DNA of 64,000 nucleotides from Candidatus Flexicrinis affinis (GTDB lineage Bacteria; Chloroflexota; Anaerolineae; Aggregatilineales; Phototrophicaceae), in assembly GCA_016716525.1 (NCBI GenBank), contig JADJWE010000001.1, positions 558,001-622,000 of the forward strand. Reading direction: 5' to 3'. A program made the position numbers and the translations under genes. Shown one piece after another: positions 56,007 through 64,000 of this stretch (within the stretch, counting starts at the first letter, position 1; every line of letters begins with the position of its first letter). Below the pieces are notes generated by a model. It worked only from the letters and a program-made list of their open reading frames with translations. It did no database searches and was not told where the DNA came from.

Positions 56007-57521
56007 ATGATGAGTCGCAAGATTTTCGGAATACCGCTGCCGTACATCCTCGGCGCACTGCTGGTGGGCCTGATCGTCACCGTCATTTTGATCCTGACGG
56101 TGGGCGTCGGGTTGTACAACATGCTGGCGGACGGGTCGTACAACACACCCATCGCCTGCGAGCAAAGCGAAGGCTGTCGTGTCCTGCAGCCGATCATCTT
56201 CATCCTGCTGTTCGTTGTGATCTTGCTCACCGGGTTTGCGTACACCACCTTGTTGGAGCGCAAGTTCATCGCGTGGTTCCAACAGCGCGTTGGGCCTAAC
56301 CGGGTCGGCCCCGCCGGGCTGCTTCAGCCCGCTGCAGATGGCGTGAAGTTGATCTTCAAAGAAGATATCATGCCGGCGAAGGCGTATAAACTTGTCTACT
56401 TGCTGGCGCCCATGATCAAAGTCGTACCTATTCTGATCGTCATGGCCGTAACCCCACTCGGGCCGCGCGTGACGATCCCGTGGTTCGACGGCCTGTGGTA
56501 CAACATCCCGTTGTTTGTGGCCGACATCAACGTCGGAGTCTTGTGGATCCTCGCGATCACCAGTATCGCGACGTATGGGGTCGCGTTGGCCGGGTGGTCG
56601 AGCAACAACAAGTACGCGATGCTCGGCGCGCTGCGGGCGACTGCCCAGATGATCAGCTACGAACTCAGCCTCGGTCTAGCGATGATCGTCCCGGTCATGC
56701 TGGCCGGCACGATGAGCGTAATCAGCATTGTCGAGGCGCAGGCCGGGTCGCCGCTGAATTGGTTCGTCTTCCAGAACCCGCTGGCGGCCGCCATACTGAT
56801 GATTGCGCTCTTGGCCGAGACCAACCGCGCGCCGTTCGACCTGCCGGAAGCCGAGCAGGAATTGACCGCCGGATACATGACCGAATACAGCGGCATGAAA
56901 TTCGCGATGTTCATGATGGCCGAGTATCTCGGCATGATCGCGTCGAGCTTGATCGCCGCGTCGCTGTTCTTCGGCGGCTATCACTTCTTCTTTGTCGAAA
57001 ACGCGCCGTTCCTCGGCCCGGTGTTCATGATCGCCAAGGTGATCCTGTTCCTGATCGGGTTTATCTGGATCCGCGCCACGCTGCCGCGCATCCGTTACGA
57101 TCGCCTGATGAGCTTCGGCTGGAAGGTCCTGCTGCCGCTATCGCTGCTGAGCGTGGTGTGGACGGCCGTCGCCGTGGTCATCGGGGACGCGTTCGGGCCG
57201 GTGGGCTACGCGATCGTCTCGGGCGCCCTGTTCGTGCTGCTGATCGGCGGCGCTTACTTCGCCTTCTTCCGCAAGCCGGAGGCCGATCCCGACGAAGGTG
57301 ATGTCGAGTTCGACCCGGTGATCACGGGCGAGCGTCGCAGCCCGGGTTGGGTAGCCCTTCAGGCGATCGGCGGTATGCTCTCGGTACCATTCGTGCTGTA
57401 CAAGAACACGATTGGGCTGTTGGATAAGCTGGCGACCCTCGCACCCGAGGACAAGCCGAAGGACAACGCCATTGAACCGACCGCCTCGGGCGATTCGTCC
57501 GGGGCCGGCGGCGCCGACTAG
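56007..57521 (+). CDS. nuoH: NADH-quinone oxidoreductase subunit H with C-terminal extension
   Basis: This 504-residue membrane subunit forms the quinone entry tunnel. Eight helices are expected, and the conserved loops are clear: ERKFIAWFQQRVGPNRVGP (near 72-90), GWSSNNKYAMLGALRA and ETNRAPFDLPEAEQEL with its acidic residues near 270-285. The family is usually 320-430 residues. The extra length comes from a Gly/Ser/acidic N-terminal loop between helices 1 and 2 and about 90 residues after the last helix, ending in a hydrophilic tail. GAGGAG lies before the ATG. Confidence 0.93.
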   Translation: MMSRKIFGIPLPYILGALLVGLIVTVILILTVGVGLYNMLADGSYNTPIACEQSEGCRVLQPIIFILLFVVILLTGFAYTTLLERKFIAWFQQRVGPNRVGPAGLLQPAADGVKLIFKEDIMPAKAYKLVYLLAPMIKVVPILIVMAVTPLGPRVTIPWFDGLWYNIPLFVADINVGVLWILAITSIATYGVALAGWSSNNKYAMLGALRATAQMISYELSLGLAMIVPVMLAGTMSVISIVEAQAGSPLNWFVFQNPLAAAILMIALLAETNRAPFDLPEAEQELTAGYMTEYSGMKFAMFMMAEYLGMIASSLIAASLFFGGYHFFFVENAPFLGPVFMIAKVILFLIGFIWIRATLPRIRYDRLMSFGWKVLLPLSLLSVVWTAVAVVIGDAFGPVGYAIVSGALFVLLIGGAYFAFFRKPEADPDEGDVEFDPVITGERRSPGWVALQAIGGMLSVPFVLYKNTIGLLDKLATLAPEDKPKDNAIEPTASGDSSGAGGAD

Positions 57522-57541
57522 AGTTAGGGGACCAGACAGTC

Positions 57542-58036
57542 ATGAATGTAATTCGCGGGTTTGCCACGACATTCAAACACCTGCTCGAAGAGCCGACGAC
57601 GTTTAATTATCCGGAGCAGGTGCGCCCGTTTCAGGAGCGCTTCAAGGGGCGTCATCACCTGCGCCGCTACGAGAACGGCCTCGAGAAGTGCATCGGCTGT
57701 GCGTTGTGCGCAGCAGCCTGCCCGGCCGATGCGATTTGGGTTGAGGCGGCCGAGAATACCGACGAGGAGCGTTACAGCCCCGGCGAACGGTATGCCAAGA
57801 CCTACGAGATCAACATGCTGCGCTGCATCTTCTGCGGTTACTGCGAGGATGCCTGCCCGACTCAGGCGATCGAGCTGGGCCACGAGCACCGTATGAGCTA
57901 CACCGATCGCCGCGATGCGATCTACACCAAGCAGATGCTGATCGACCCGGTTCCGGAGGGCGGCCGCGAAACGCCGCAGGAGGTCGAGCCCGGCGCGTAC
58001 AATCGCTCGATTCCGGACATGGAGAACCCGCTCTAA
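57542..58036 (+). CDS. nuoI: NADH-quinone oxidoreductase subunit I
   Basis: This 164-residue subunit carries clusters N6a and N6b in a double [4Fe-4S] ferredoxin fold. The two sets of ligands are CIGCALCAAACP (near 57-68) and CIFCGYCEDACP (near 98-109). The N-terminal GFATTFKHLLEEPTTFNYP helps it lie against the membrane arm. It is 20 nt after nuoH. A 103-nt gap with a hairpin separates it from nuoJ. Confidence 0.96.
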   Translation: MNVIRGFATTFKHLLEEPTTFNYPEQVRPFQERFKGRHHLRRYENGLEKCIGCALCAAACPADAIWVEAAENTDEERYSPGERYAKTYEINMLRCIFCGYCEDACPTQAIELGHEHRMSYTDRRDAIYTKQMLIDPVPEGGRETPQEVEPGAYNRSIPDMENPL

Positions 58037-58055
58037 AGCGTCGATTTGAGGGACA

Positions 58056-58092
58056 AAGGCAGCGCCGGAGCATTGGAACTCTGGCGCTCCTT
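58056..58092 (+). other. Hairpin in the nuoI-nuoJ gap
   Basis: AAGG, AGCGCC and GAG on the 5' side (58056-58070) pair with CTC, GGCGCT and CCTT on the 3' side (58079-58092), with one bulge, one G-T pair and an 8-nt loop. TTGTGTT follows, a poor T-run. It may stabilise the upstream message, or terminate or attenuate part of the transcripts between the hydrophilic-arm and later membrane-arm genes. Confidence 0.45.
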
Positions 58093-58139
58093 GTGTTAAA
58101 CTGCACAAGCCGCTGAGGCCCGCGCAAGGAAGAACTGGC

Positions 58140-59540
58140 ATGATTGAAGTCTACCTGTTTGGCGCCGTTGGTGTTTTGCTGATCACCACCGCCGCGTTGA
58201 TGCTCTTAAGCGAGAACGCTGTCCACAGCGCCTTGTTTTTGATTGTCAACTTTATCGGCGTTGCGCTGCTGTTTCTGATGCTCGAAGCGCCCTTCCTTGC
58301 GCTCGTTCAGATTGCGGTCTATGCCGGCGCCATTATGGTGTTGTTCTTGTTCGTCATTATGCTGCTCGGTGCTGAGAAAACGGGCCGCGGCGCATCTATA
58401 CGACGGTTCCCATGGTTGGCCCCACTTGCGATGGGGCTGACCGTTTTCTTCATCATTGCTGTCGGCTGGGCGATGACGCAGGGGCAGATCGACAGTCGGC
58501 AAGCGCCGCCGGGCAATGGCGTCGTGCGCTTCGTGCATGCCGCCCCGGCAGAAGCGATCGAACTGGCACAAGCGCCAGCAGCCGAAGAAGCCGCCACTAG
58601 CGAGACGCCTGCCGAAGAAGCACCGGCTGAAGAGACCGCCGCCGACACCGTACCGACCCGTCCTGATGTCGCCCCGCTGCCGGCCGACCGTGTGTTCACG
58701 CTCGCCGTGGACGGTGAGGTTATTGCGGATGCGTTCGCCTTTGGCGACGCCACCGACTTTATCGACCTCGAACCGGGGTCCCATACGGTGAGTTTGGCGA
58801 ACGCCGACGGACAAGAGGTACTTTCCGCACAGCTCGATGTCGAAGCCGACGCGGTGCTGAATGTCGTTGTTGCCGGCGAGACGGCGTTAGACGTTATCGT
58901 CGCGCCACAGACCACTGAATCCGGCTTGACGATCATCAACGCCAATCCGTCTCCAAGTGTTTTGGAGATTGGCGATTTGCAGAACCCGCTGTTTGACGAC
59001 AGTCGCGTCGTCAACCCGGTCGTCACGGAACTCGCTTACGGTCAGGCGGTGGAAGGACTGGATTACCCGCCGGGCTTCACCAACTGGATCATCTTCGAGG
59101 CGGGGCGCGCGGAAGCCGTTCAAGAAGGCAACACTGCGCCGGTGCTGTTCCGCTTCTCGGAAGTGATCGCACCGGCGGCGGGTGCTGACGGTGTGTATGT
59201 GTTTTCGCCGGATCGCCGGCCAGACGGCAACTTGCGCCCGATCGTGACCCCGCTCGATTTGTACGCCGCGACGCCGTTCGGTTCACCGAATGCGCTGGGC
59301 GAGCAGTTGTTCGTCGGGTATTTGCTGCCGTTCCAGTTGGTCGCGATGCTGCTGCTGGCAGCGATGGTCGGCGTTATCGTGATTACGTATCGCGGCGAGC
59401 ACGTTCCGAAGCCGTCGCGCACGACACGCCGTAAGGTGAGCCGTCCGCTCACCAGTGTGATTGCGAGCCAAACCGGGGCCGAGCTGACAAGCGGCGCCCC
59501 GCAGCTTCCGGAACGTTCGGAGACTCCGGCTGGCGATTAG
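58140..59540 (+). CDS. nuoJ: NADH-quinone oxidoreductase subunit J with large inserted DUF4397-like domain
   Basis: This 466-residue protein is more than twice the usual NuoJ length (about 160-200). Helices 1-4 (about 3-25, 28-48, 50-77, 92-112) and helix 5 (about 390-415) are typical, including the pi-bulge region of helix 3 (VYAGAIMVLFLFV). Between helices 4 and 5, facing outward by the known topology, residues about 113-370 are inserted. The insert has VVRFVHAAPA (the DUF4397 opening), an Ala/Glu/Thr/Pro-rich tract at 143-175, and beta-rich segments such as FTLAVDGEVIADAFAFGDAT, LEPGSHTVSLANADGQEV and LTIINANPSPSVL. The reading frame is open throughout, with normal codon use. A hydrophilic tail follows helix 5. 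Confidence 0.9.
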   Translation: MIEVYLFGAVGVLLITTAALMLLSENAVHSALFLIVNFIGVALLFLMLEAPFLALVQIAVYAGAIMVLFLFVIMLLGAEKTGRGASIRRFPWLAPLAMGLTVFFIIAVGWAMTQGQIDSRQAPPGNGVVRFVHAAPAEAIELAQAPAAEEAATSETPAEEAPAEETAADTVPTRPDVAPLPADRVFTLAVDGEVIADAFAFGDATDFIDLEPGSHTVSLANADGQEVLSAQLDVEADAVLNVVVAGETALDVIVAPQTTESGLTIINANPSPSVLEIGDLQNPLFDDSRVVNPVVTELAYGQAVEGLDYPPGFTNWIIFEAGRAEAVQEGNTAPVLFRFSEVIAPAAGADGVYVFSPDRRPDGNLRPIVTPLDLYAATPFGSPNALGEQLFVGYLLPFQLVAMLLLAAMVGVIVITYRGEHVPKPSRTTRRKVSRPLTSVIASQTGAELTSGAPQLPERSETPAGD

Positions 59541-59570
59541 CCGGGCCGCTGCAACGGGGGAATGGACGAG

Positions 59571-59873
59571 ATGGTACCAACTGAGGCATACGTCATCCTA
59601 AGCATGGTCCTGTTCGCGATGGGCACCATGGGCGTGCTCCTGCGGCGCAACGCGATCGTCGTGTTCATGTCGGTCGAATTGATGCTCAACAGCGCCAATA
59701 TCGCGCTCGTGGCGTTCAGCCGCCAGTGGGGGCAAGCAGACGGTCACCTGTTTACATTCTTCGTGATGACCGTCGCCGCTGCCGAGGTCGCGGTTGGCCT
59801 AGCGCTGATCGTAGCGATTTTCCGCACCAAGCAGAGCATCAACATCGATGAACTGCACCTGATGGAAGGTTAA
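59571..59873 (+). CDS. nuoK: NADH-quinone oxidoreductase subunit K
   Basis: This 100-residue subunit has three transmembrane helices with the buried Glu residues needed for proton pumping: SVELMLNSANIALVAF (Glu in helix 2) and AAAEVAVGLALIVAIF (Glu in helix 3). The ATG at 59571 is preferred to one at 59562 because the GGGGGA element is about 9 nt before it and the sequence MVPTEAYVIL is the usual NuoK start. It is 7 nt before nuoL. Confidence 0.95.
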   Translation: MVPTEAYVILSMVLFAMGTMGVLLRRNAIVVFMSVELMLNSANIALVAFSRQWGQADGHLFTFFVMTVAAAEVAVGLALIVAIFRTKQSINIDELHLMEG

Positions 59874-59880
59874 GCCGGAT

Positions 59881-62415
59881 ATGCAGAGTCTCGCGCTCAT
59901 CGCGCCGCTGATTATCCTCCTGCCGTCGCTCGGCACGTTCATCAATTTCTTCTGGGGGCCGAAGCTCAACGAGCGTTGGTCGTCGCTGATCGGTATCACG
60001 GCCTCGGCGTCAACGTTCGTGGTGTGGCTGGTGCTGTTCGCGTATTTGAACGGCAACTACTACCAGCCGGCGATCGTCGACCCGCCGATTCTCGACGGCT
60101 GGATTCGCATCCCGTCGATCGGCCTCGAGATCCCGTGGCAGCAGCGTATCGACACGCTGAGCATGGCCATGATGGGCTTCGTGACATTTGTCGGCACGCT
60201 CATCCACATTTACGCCAGCGGGTACATGCACGGCGATCCGCGTTTCTCGCGGTTCTTTGCGTACCTCAATATGTTCCTCGCCTTCATGCTCATCCTCGTG
60301 TCGGGCAACAACTTGCTGATGATGTTTGTCGGCTGGGAAGGCGTGGGTTTGTGCTCTTACCTCCTCATTGGCTTTTGGTGGGATAAGAAGCACGGTGTCG
60401 GAATCAAGAACTCCAACGCAGCGCGCAAGGCGTTCATCGCCAACCGCGTTGGGGACTTCGGCCTCCTGATGGCGATCTTCCTCGCCTTCTGGACGTTCGG
60501 GACGCTTGACTTCTACAAGCCGACCGAGGTTACCAACCCGCACATGATGGAAACGCTCGCTTCTGGCGGCGGACATGGCGAGGAAACTCCGGCGGCTGAA
60601 GAAGGCGACCACAGTGAGGAAACCCCGGCCGGCGAGGAAGAGGGCGAAGGCGACCACAGCGGTTCAGCCGCACTGATGGTGTCGCTGACTTCCGACCTGA
60701 CGCTCGAGCAGGAAGGCGACCACGGCGAGGAAGCCGCGGACAGCCACGGCGAAGAAGGCCACGCTGGGCCGGTGATCGAGCACACTGACAATGCGCACCT
60801 CGCGTTCAACCAATTGGGCATCTTTGCACAGGCGGAGAAACTGGCCAAGCTGGGCGAAGGCGAAACGGTCGACCGGGGCGATGGCACCACGATGGGCCGG
60901 ATGGTCAACTTCGGCGCATTTGAACTCGATATCGACACCGTCATTACGCTGATTACGTTGTTCATGCTGCTCGGCGCAGCAGGCAAGAGCGCGCAAATCC
61001 CGTTGTTCGTCTGGCTTCCGGACGCGATGGCTGGTCCGACGCCGGTTTCGGCGCTGATCCATGCGGCCACAATGGTGACCGCCGGCGTCTACATGATGGT
61101 GCGCGCCAATTCGTTCTTCTACCTCGCCGAGTTCTCGTCACTGGTCGTGACGATTGTCGGTGTCTTGACGGCCATCATCGCCGGATACATCGCGATCGGC
61201 CAGTTCGACATCAAGCGCGTGCTGGCGTACTCGACGGTGTCGCAGCTTGGCTTTATGGTTGCTGCGGTCGGCATCGGCGCGTACGGCGCGGCGATGTTCC
61301 ACATGATTACCCACGCGTTCTTCAAGGCGCTGTTGTTCCTCGGCAGCGGTTCCGTCATTCATGGCGTCGAGCACGGGCATCATCACGCGCACGAACACAA
61401 GCACAACGACCACGGGCACGACGAGCATCACGCCGAAGAATTCGACCCGCAGGACATGCGCAACATGGGCGGTTTGCGGCGCAAGATGCCGATTACGTAC
61501 GCAACGTACCTGATCGGGACACTCGCGCTGGCCGGTCTGTACCCGTTCGCGGGTTTCTGGAGCAAGGACGAGATCCTTGCCGACAGTTGGATTGCCGCCA
61601 TTCAGGACGGCAAATTCGCTGGCTTCATCGCGCTCGGATTGTTTGCCGCGGCCGCGCTCACGGCGTTCTACATGTGGCGTCAGATTGAGATGGTCTTCCA
61701 CGGTAGCCCGCGCACCGAAGCAGCCGAGCAAGCCAGCGAGAGCGTGTGGACGATGACCGTACCGTTGATCGTCCTCGCGGTGCTCAGCCTGCTGGGCGGC
61801 TTCCTCAACATCCCGTCGGGCATCGGCCTGTTCAGCTTCGGCCTTCAGGGCATTTTCGGTGAACACACGTTATCGACGTGGCTGGAGTACAGCGTGCTGC
61901 ACCTGCACGTCGCGTCATTCCAGCCGCTGATTGCGATCATCTCGCTCGTGTTAGCGGTCGCCGCGATCATCCTTGCCAACCGCATCTACGGGGCCAACAA
62001 GGCTATCAACAGCGAGGGCCTCGATCCGCTGGAGGCCAACCCGGCATCGCGGCGTGTCTTCGCACTGTCGAACGCGCGCCTGTACTGGGACGAGATGTAC
62101 GACCGGCTGTTCATTACGCCGTTCAAACGGGTCGCAGCCTTCTTGGCGAATGTCGTGGATTGGGCGTTCCTGCACGATTACTTCCACGACACGGTGATCA
62201 CGAAGGGCTTCAACGGGATCGGCCGTCTGCTCAGCCAGCCGGTGGATCTCGGCATCATCGACGGTACGGTGAACGGATTTGGACGTCTTGCGCGCTGGAT
62301 CAGCGGCGGGTTGCGCCGCACGCAGACCGGATACGTGCGCGTTTATGCGGTGGCGCTGTTGATCGGCGTCGTCGCGGTGATTGTATTCATGCTGCTGCCT
62401 GTGCTTCAGGGCTAA
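59881..62415 (+). CDS. nuoL: NADH-quinone oxidoreductase subunit L with His/acid-rich loops
   Basis: This 844-residue antiporter-like subunit (usually 610-680) is a proton pump of the membrane arm. Core motifs are GWEGVGLCSYLLIGFW (Glu near 153), FIANRVGDFG (near 185), LPDAMAGPTPVSALIHAATMVTAG (split as LPDAMAGPTPVSALIHAATM and VTAG) and HAFFKALLFLGSG (Lys in helix 12). Two insertions stand out: residues about 228-300, very rich in Glu, His and Gly, and residues about 496-520, with a run of His and Asp (HGHHHAHEHKHNDHGHDEHH). The long lateral helix with its C-terminal anchor is present after 690. Loop placement suggests metal binding outside the pump core. Confidence 0.93.
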   Translation: MQSLALIAPLIILLPSLGTFINFFWGPKLNERWSSLIGITASASTFVVWLVLFAYLNGNYYQPAIVDPPILDGWIRIPSIGLEIPWQQRIDTLSMAMMGFVTFVGTLIHIYASGYMHGDPRFSRFFAYLNMFLAFMLILVSGNNLLMMFVGWEGVGLCSYLLIGFWWDKKHGVGIKNSNAARKAFIANRVGDFGLLMAIFLAFWTFGTLDFYKPTEVTNPHMMETLASGGGHGEETPAAEEGDHSEETPAGEEEGEGDHSGSAALMVSLTSDLTLEQEGDHGEEAADSHGEEGHAGPVIEHTDNAHLAFNQLGIFAQAEKLAKLGEGETVDRGDGTTMGRMVNFGAFELDIDTVITLITLFMLLGAAGKSAQIPLFVWLPDAMAGPTPVSALIHAATMVTAGVYMMVRANSFFYLAEFSSLVVTIVGVLTAIIAGYIAIGQFDIKRVLAYSTVSQLGFMVAAVGIGAYGAAMFHMITHAFFKALLFLGSGSVIHGVEHGHHHAHEHKHNDHGHDEHHAEEFDPQDMRNMGGLRRKMPITYATYLIGTLALAGLYPFAGFWSKDEILADSWIAAIQDGKFAGFIALGLFAAAALTAFYMWRQIEMVFHGSPRTEAAEQASESVWTMTVPLIVLAVLSLLGGFLNIPSGIGLFSFGLQGIFGEHTLSTWLEYSVLHLHVASFQPLIAIISLVLAVAAIILANRIYGANKAINSEGLDPLEANPASRRVFALSNARLYWDEMYDRLFITPFKRVAAFLANVVDWAFLHDYFHDTVITKGFNGIGRLLSQPVDLGIIDGTVNGFGRLARWISGGLRRTQTGYVRVYAVALLIGVVAVIVFMLLPVLQG

Positions 62416-62428
62416 GTGAGGGGTTCCG

Positions 62429-64000
62429 ATGGATGTGACAGGGCTTTCGCTCGTAACGGTGGTGCTGTTTCTCCCCATGGTGGGGTTCAGCATCCTGCTC
62501 TTTATGAACGAGTCGACGCAGCGCCAGGCGATCAAATGGACGGCGTTCGGCTTTACGATTGCCACCCTCCTTGGTGCCGTCTTGCTGTGGTCGCAGTTTG
62601 ACTCGTCGAACCCCGGCCTCCAGTTCGTTCAGCGCAACGATTGGCTACCGACCTTCGGCGTCAGCTACTACGTCGGCATCGACGGGGTGAGCTTGATCCT
62701 CGTGCTGCTGACGGCGTTCATCATGCCGTTGGCGGTGCTGGCGAGCCATGTCAGCCACATCTTCGAAGAGCGCGGCCGCGAGAAGCTGTACTACATGTTC
62801 ATGCTGCTGCTCGAATGGGCGATGCTGGGCGTGTTCGTGGTGCAGGACCTTGTGGTGTTCTACGTGTTCTGGGAAGTCACGCTGGTGCCGATGTACTTCC
62901 TCGTCGGAATCTGGGGCGGTGAAAACCGCGTCTACGCGGCGATCAAGTTCTTCCTGTACACGATGGCCGGCTCGATCCTTATGCTGTTGGCGATCCTGTA
63001 CGTCGGCAGTCAGGCCGGCACGTTCGCGCTGCCGGAAATCACGGCTGCAGTTCAATCCGGTGCCCTGACCTTCCCGTTCGACGGCCTGCTCAGCCCGCAG
63101 TCGTTCCTGTTCCTCGGCTTCTTCATCGCCTTTGCGATCAAGGTGCCTATCTTCCCGTTCCACTCGTGGCTGCCAGATGCGCATGTGCAAGCGCCGACCG
63201 CGGGTTCGGTCATCCTGGCCGGCGTTCTGCTAAAGATGGGAACGTACGGCTTCATCCGCTTCTGCATCCCGATGTTCCCTGAAGCGTCGGTCGAGTGGGC
63301 GCCAATCATCGGCCTCTTGGGCGTGATCGGCATCATCTACGGCGCGTGGGTCAGCTACGCGCAAACCGACATCAAGAAGCTGGTCGCCTACTCCTCGGTC
63401 AGCCACATGGGTTTCGTGGTGATCGGCATCTTCGCGCTTAACGCGCAGGGTCTGCAGGGCGCGACGATCCAGATGGTCAACCACGGTATCAGCACCGGCG
63501 GCTTGTTCTTGCTCGTCGGCATGCTGTACGAGCGCCGTCACACCAAGGCGATCGACGCATTCGGGGGCATCTGGAAGGCGCTGCCGCTGTTCGGCGCAAT
63601 CAGCCTTGTGATTACCCTAAGCTCGATGGGTTTGCCCGGCTTGAACGGGTTCATCGGCGAGTTCACGATCCTACTAGGCACGTTCGGAAGCTCGGTGCTT
63701 GGCTTCGGCTTCGCGCTGTTCGCCACGCTCGGCGTGATCCTCGCCGCGGTCTACATGCTGTACATGTTCCAGAAGGTGTATCTGGGCGAGCTGGACAAGG
63801 AAGAGAACAAGAACCTTCCTAAGCTGGTGTGGCAGGAGATCGCCGTACTGGTCCCGGTACTCGTCATGATCTTCTGGATCGGCGTGCAGCCCGCCGTATG
63901 GTTCACCATGCTTGACGCTTCGACCAACAGCGTAGTCGCGACGGTCAGCCCGTTCCTGCAGCAGGTTGCGCACATCGCGCCTGCTGTCGCAATGCTTCCG
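62429..64000 (+). CDS. nuoM: NADH-quinone oxidoreductase subunit M (3' end outside window)
   Basis: The visible 524 codons encode the second antiporter-like pump subunit. Its start MDVTGLSLVTVVLFLPMVG is preceded by GAGGGG. Key residues are in FYVFWEVTLVPMYFL (Glu in helix 5), FFIAFAIKVPIFPFHSWLPDAH (given here as AIKVPIFPFHSWLPDAH, with the Lys of helix 7) and DIKKLVAYSSVSHMGFV. The sequence runs to the window end without a stop. A nuoN gene would be expected next. Confidence 0.95.
   Translation, partial: MDVTGLSLVTVVLFLPMVGFSILLFMNESTQRQAIKWTAFGFTIATLLGAVLLWSQFDSSNPGLQFVQRNDWLPTFGVSYYVGIDGVSLILVLLTAFIMPLAVLASHVSHIFEERGREKLYYMFMLLLEWAMLGVFVVQDLVVFYVFWEVTLVPMYFLVGIWGGENRVYAAIKFFLYTMAGSILMLLAILYVGSQAGTFALPEITAAVQSGALTFPFDGLLSPQSFLFLGFFIAFAIKVPIFPFHSWLPDAHVQAPTAGSVILAGVLLKMGTYGFIRFCIPMFPEASVEWAPIIGLLGVIGIIYGAWVSYAQTDIKKLVAYSSVSHMGFVVIGIFALNAQGLQGATIQMVNHGISTGGLFLLVGMLYERRHTKAIDAFGGIWKALPLFGAISLVITLSSMGLPGLNGFIGEFTILLGTFGSSVLGFGFALFATLGVILAAVYMLYMFQKVYLGELDKEENKNLPKLVWQEIAVLVPVLVMIFWIGVQPAVWFTMLDASTNSVVATVSPFLQQVAHIAPAVAMLP

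Noticed and set aside
54946..56058. Long open frame on the minus strand opposite nuoG (370 codons)
   Set aside because: It is a mirror of the strongly coding nuoG frame in GC-rich DNA; the translation has no recognisable domain and nuoG has clear motifs.

Overview
This is a GC-rich (roughly 60% or more outside one island) bacterial chromosome segment. It most resembles an Anaerolineae-type member of the Chloroflexota. The reasons are a RibXY-type riboflavin transporter behind an FMN riboswitch, many lipoproteins, GAF/SpoIIE, FHA and two-component signalling proteins, a primary sigma factor directly followed by a Nudix-GNAT fusion, and a complete nuo operon with enlarged membrane subunits. The lineage call is an inference from gene content; the 16S gene at 28720-30209 would settle it. 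There is no phage, transposon or CRISPR array that I can see.

Layout. 1-2.4 kb: FMN riboswitch and riboflavin ABC uptake genes on the minus strand. 2.4-4.3 kb: a lipoprotein and UDP-glucose 4-epimerase. 4.4-7.6 kb: an AT-richer island holding one 1066-residue gene with a SIR2 NADase-type N-terminus and an Argonaute MID-PIWI C-terminus, a single-chain short-Argonaute defence protein. 7.8-12.8 kb: acetyl-CoA synthetase, proline dehydrogenase, SurE and a membrane protein. 12.9-16.2 kb: D-aminoacyl-tRNA deacylase, an LprG-like lipoprotein fused to a 14-TM MFS exporter, and tRNA-Gly with its own promoter and terminator. 16.2-22.5 kb: a penicillin-binding protein, a nuclease lipoprotein, small membrane proteins, an SRAP protein, a lipoprotein and an M23 peptidase. 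22.5-28.3 kb: a LuxR-type regulator, GT2 glycosyltransferase, M20 peptidase, GAF-SpoIIE phosphatase and AI-2E-family permease.

28.3-33.6 kb is a 16S-23S-5S rRNA operon with a consensus promoter and clear flanking processing stems, but no tRNA in its spacers. 33.7-41 kb carries a MocR regulator, an FHA-FHA-TIR-like protein, a DUF6285/phosphotransferase pair divergent from an acyl-CoA dehydrogenase, a receiver-histidine kinase and a DUF427 protein. 41-47.3 kb carries dnaG, the primary sigma factor, a Nudix-GNAT fusion and an FG-GAP/UnbV protein; a secreted beta-propeller protein reads the other way to 48.4 kb.

48.4 kb to the end is the 14-subunit-type complex I operon, nuoABCDEF-(TPR gene)-GHIJKLM, with nuoM cut by the window end. 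It should encode the NADH-oxidising form, because NuoE, NuoF and NuoG are present. It has three oddities: a large extracytoplasmic DUF4397-like insertion in NuoJ, His/acid-rich loops in NuoL, and a TPR gene between nuoF and nuoG.

The strongest candidates for unusual biology are the single-chain SIR2-Argonaute protein, the NuoJ insertion, the LprG-MFS fusion and the FHA-FHA-TIR-like protein. SIR2-Argonaute systems as a class are already known.
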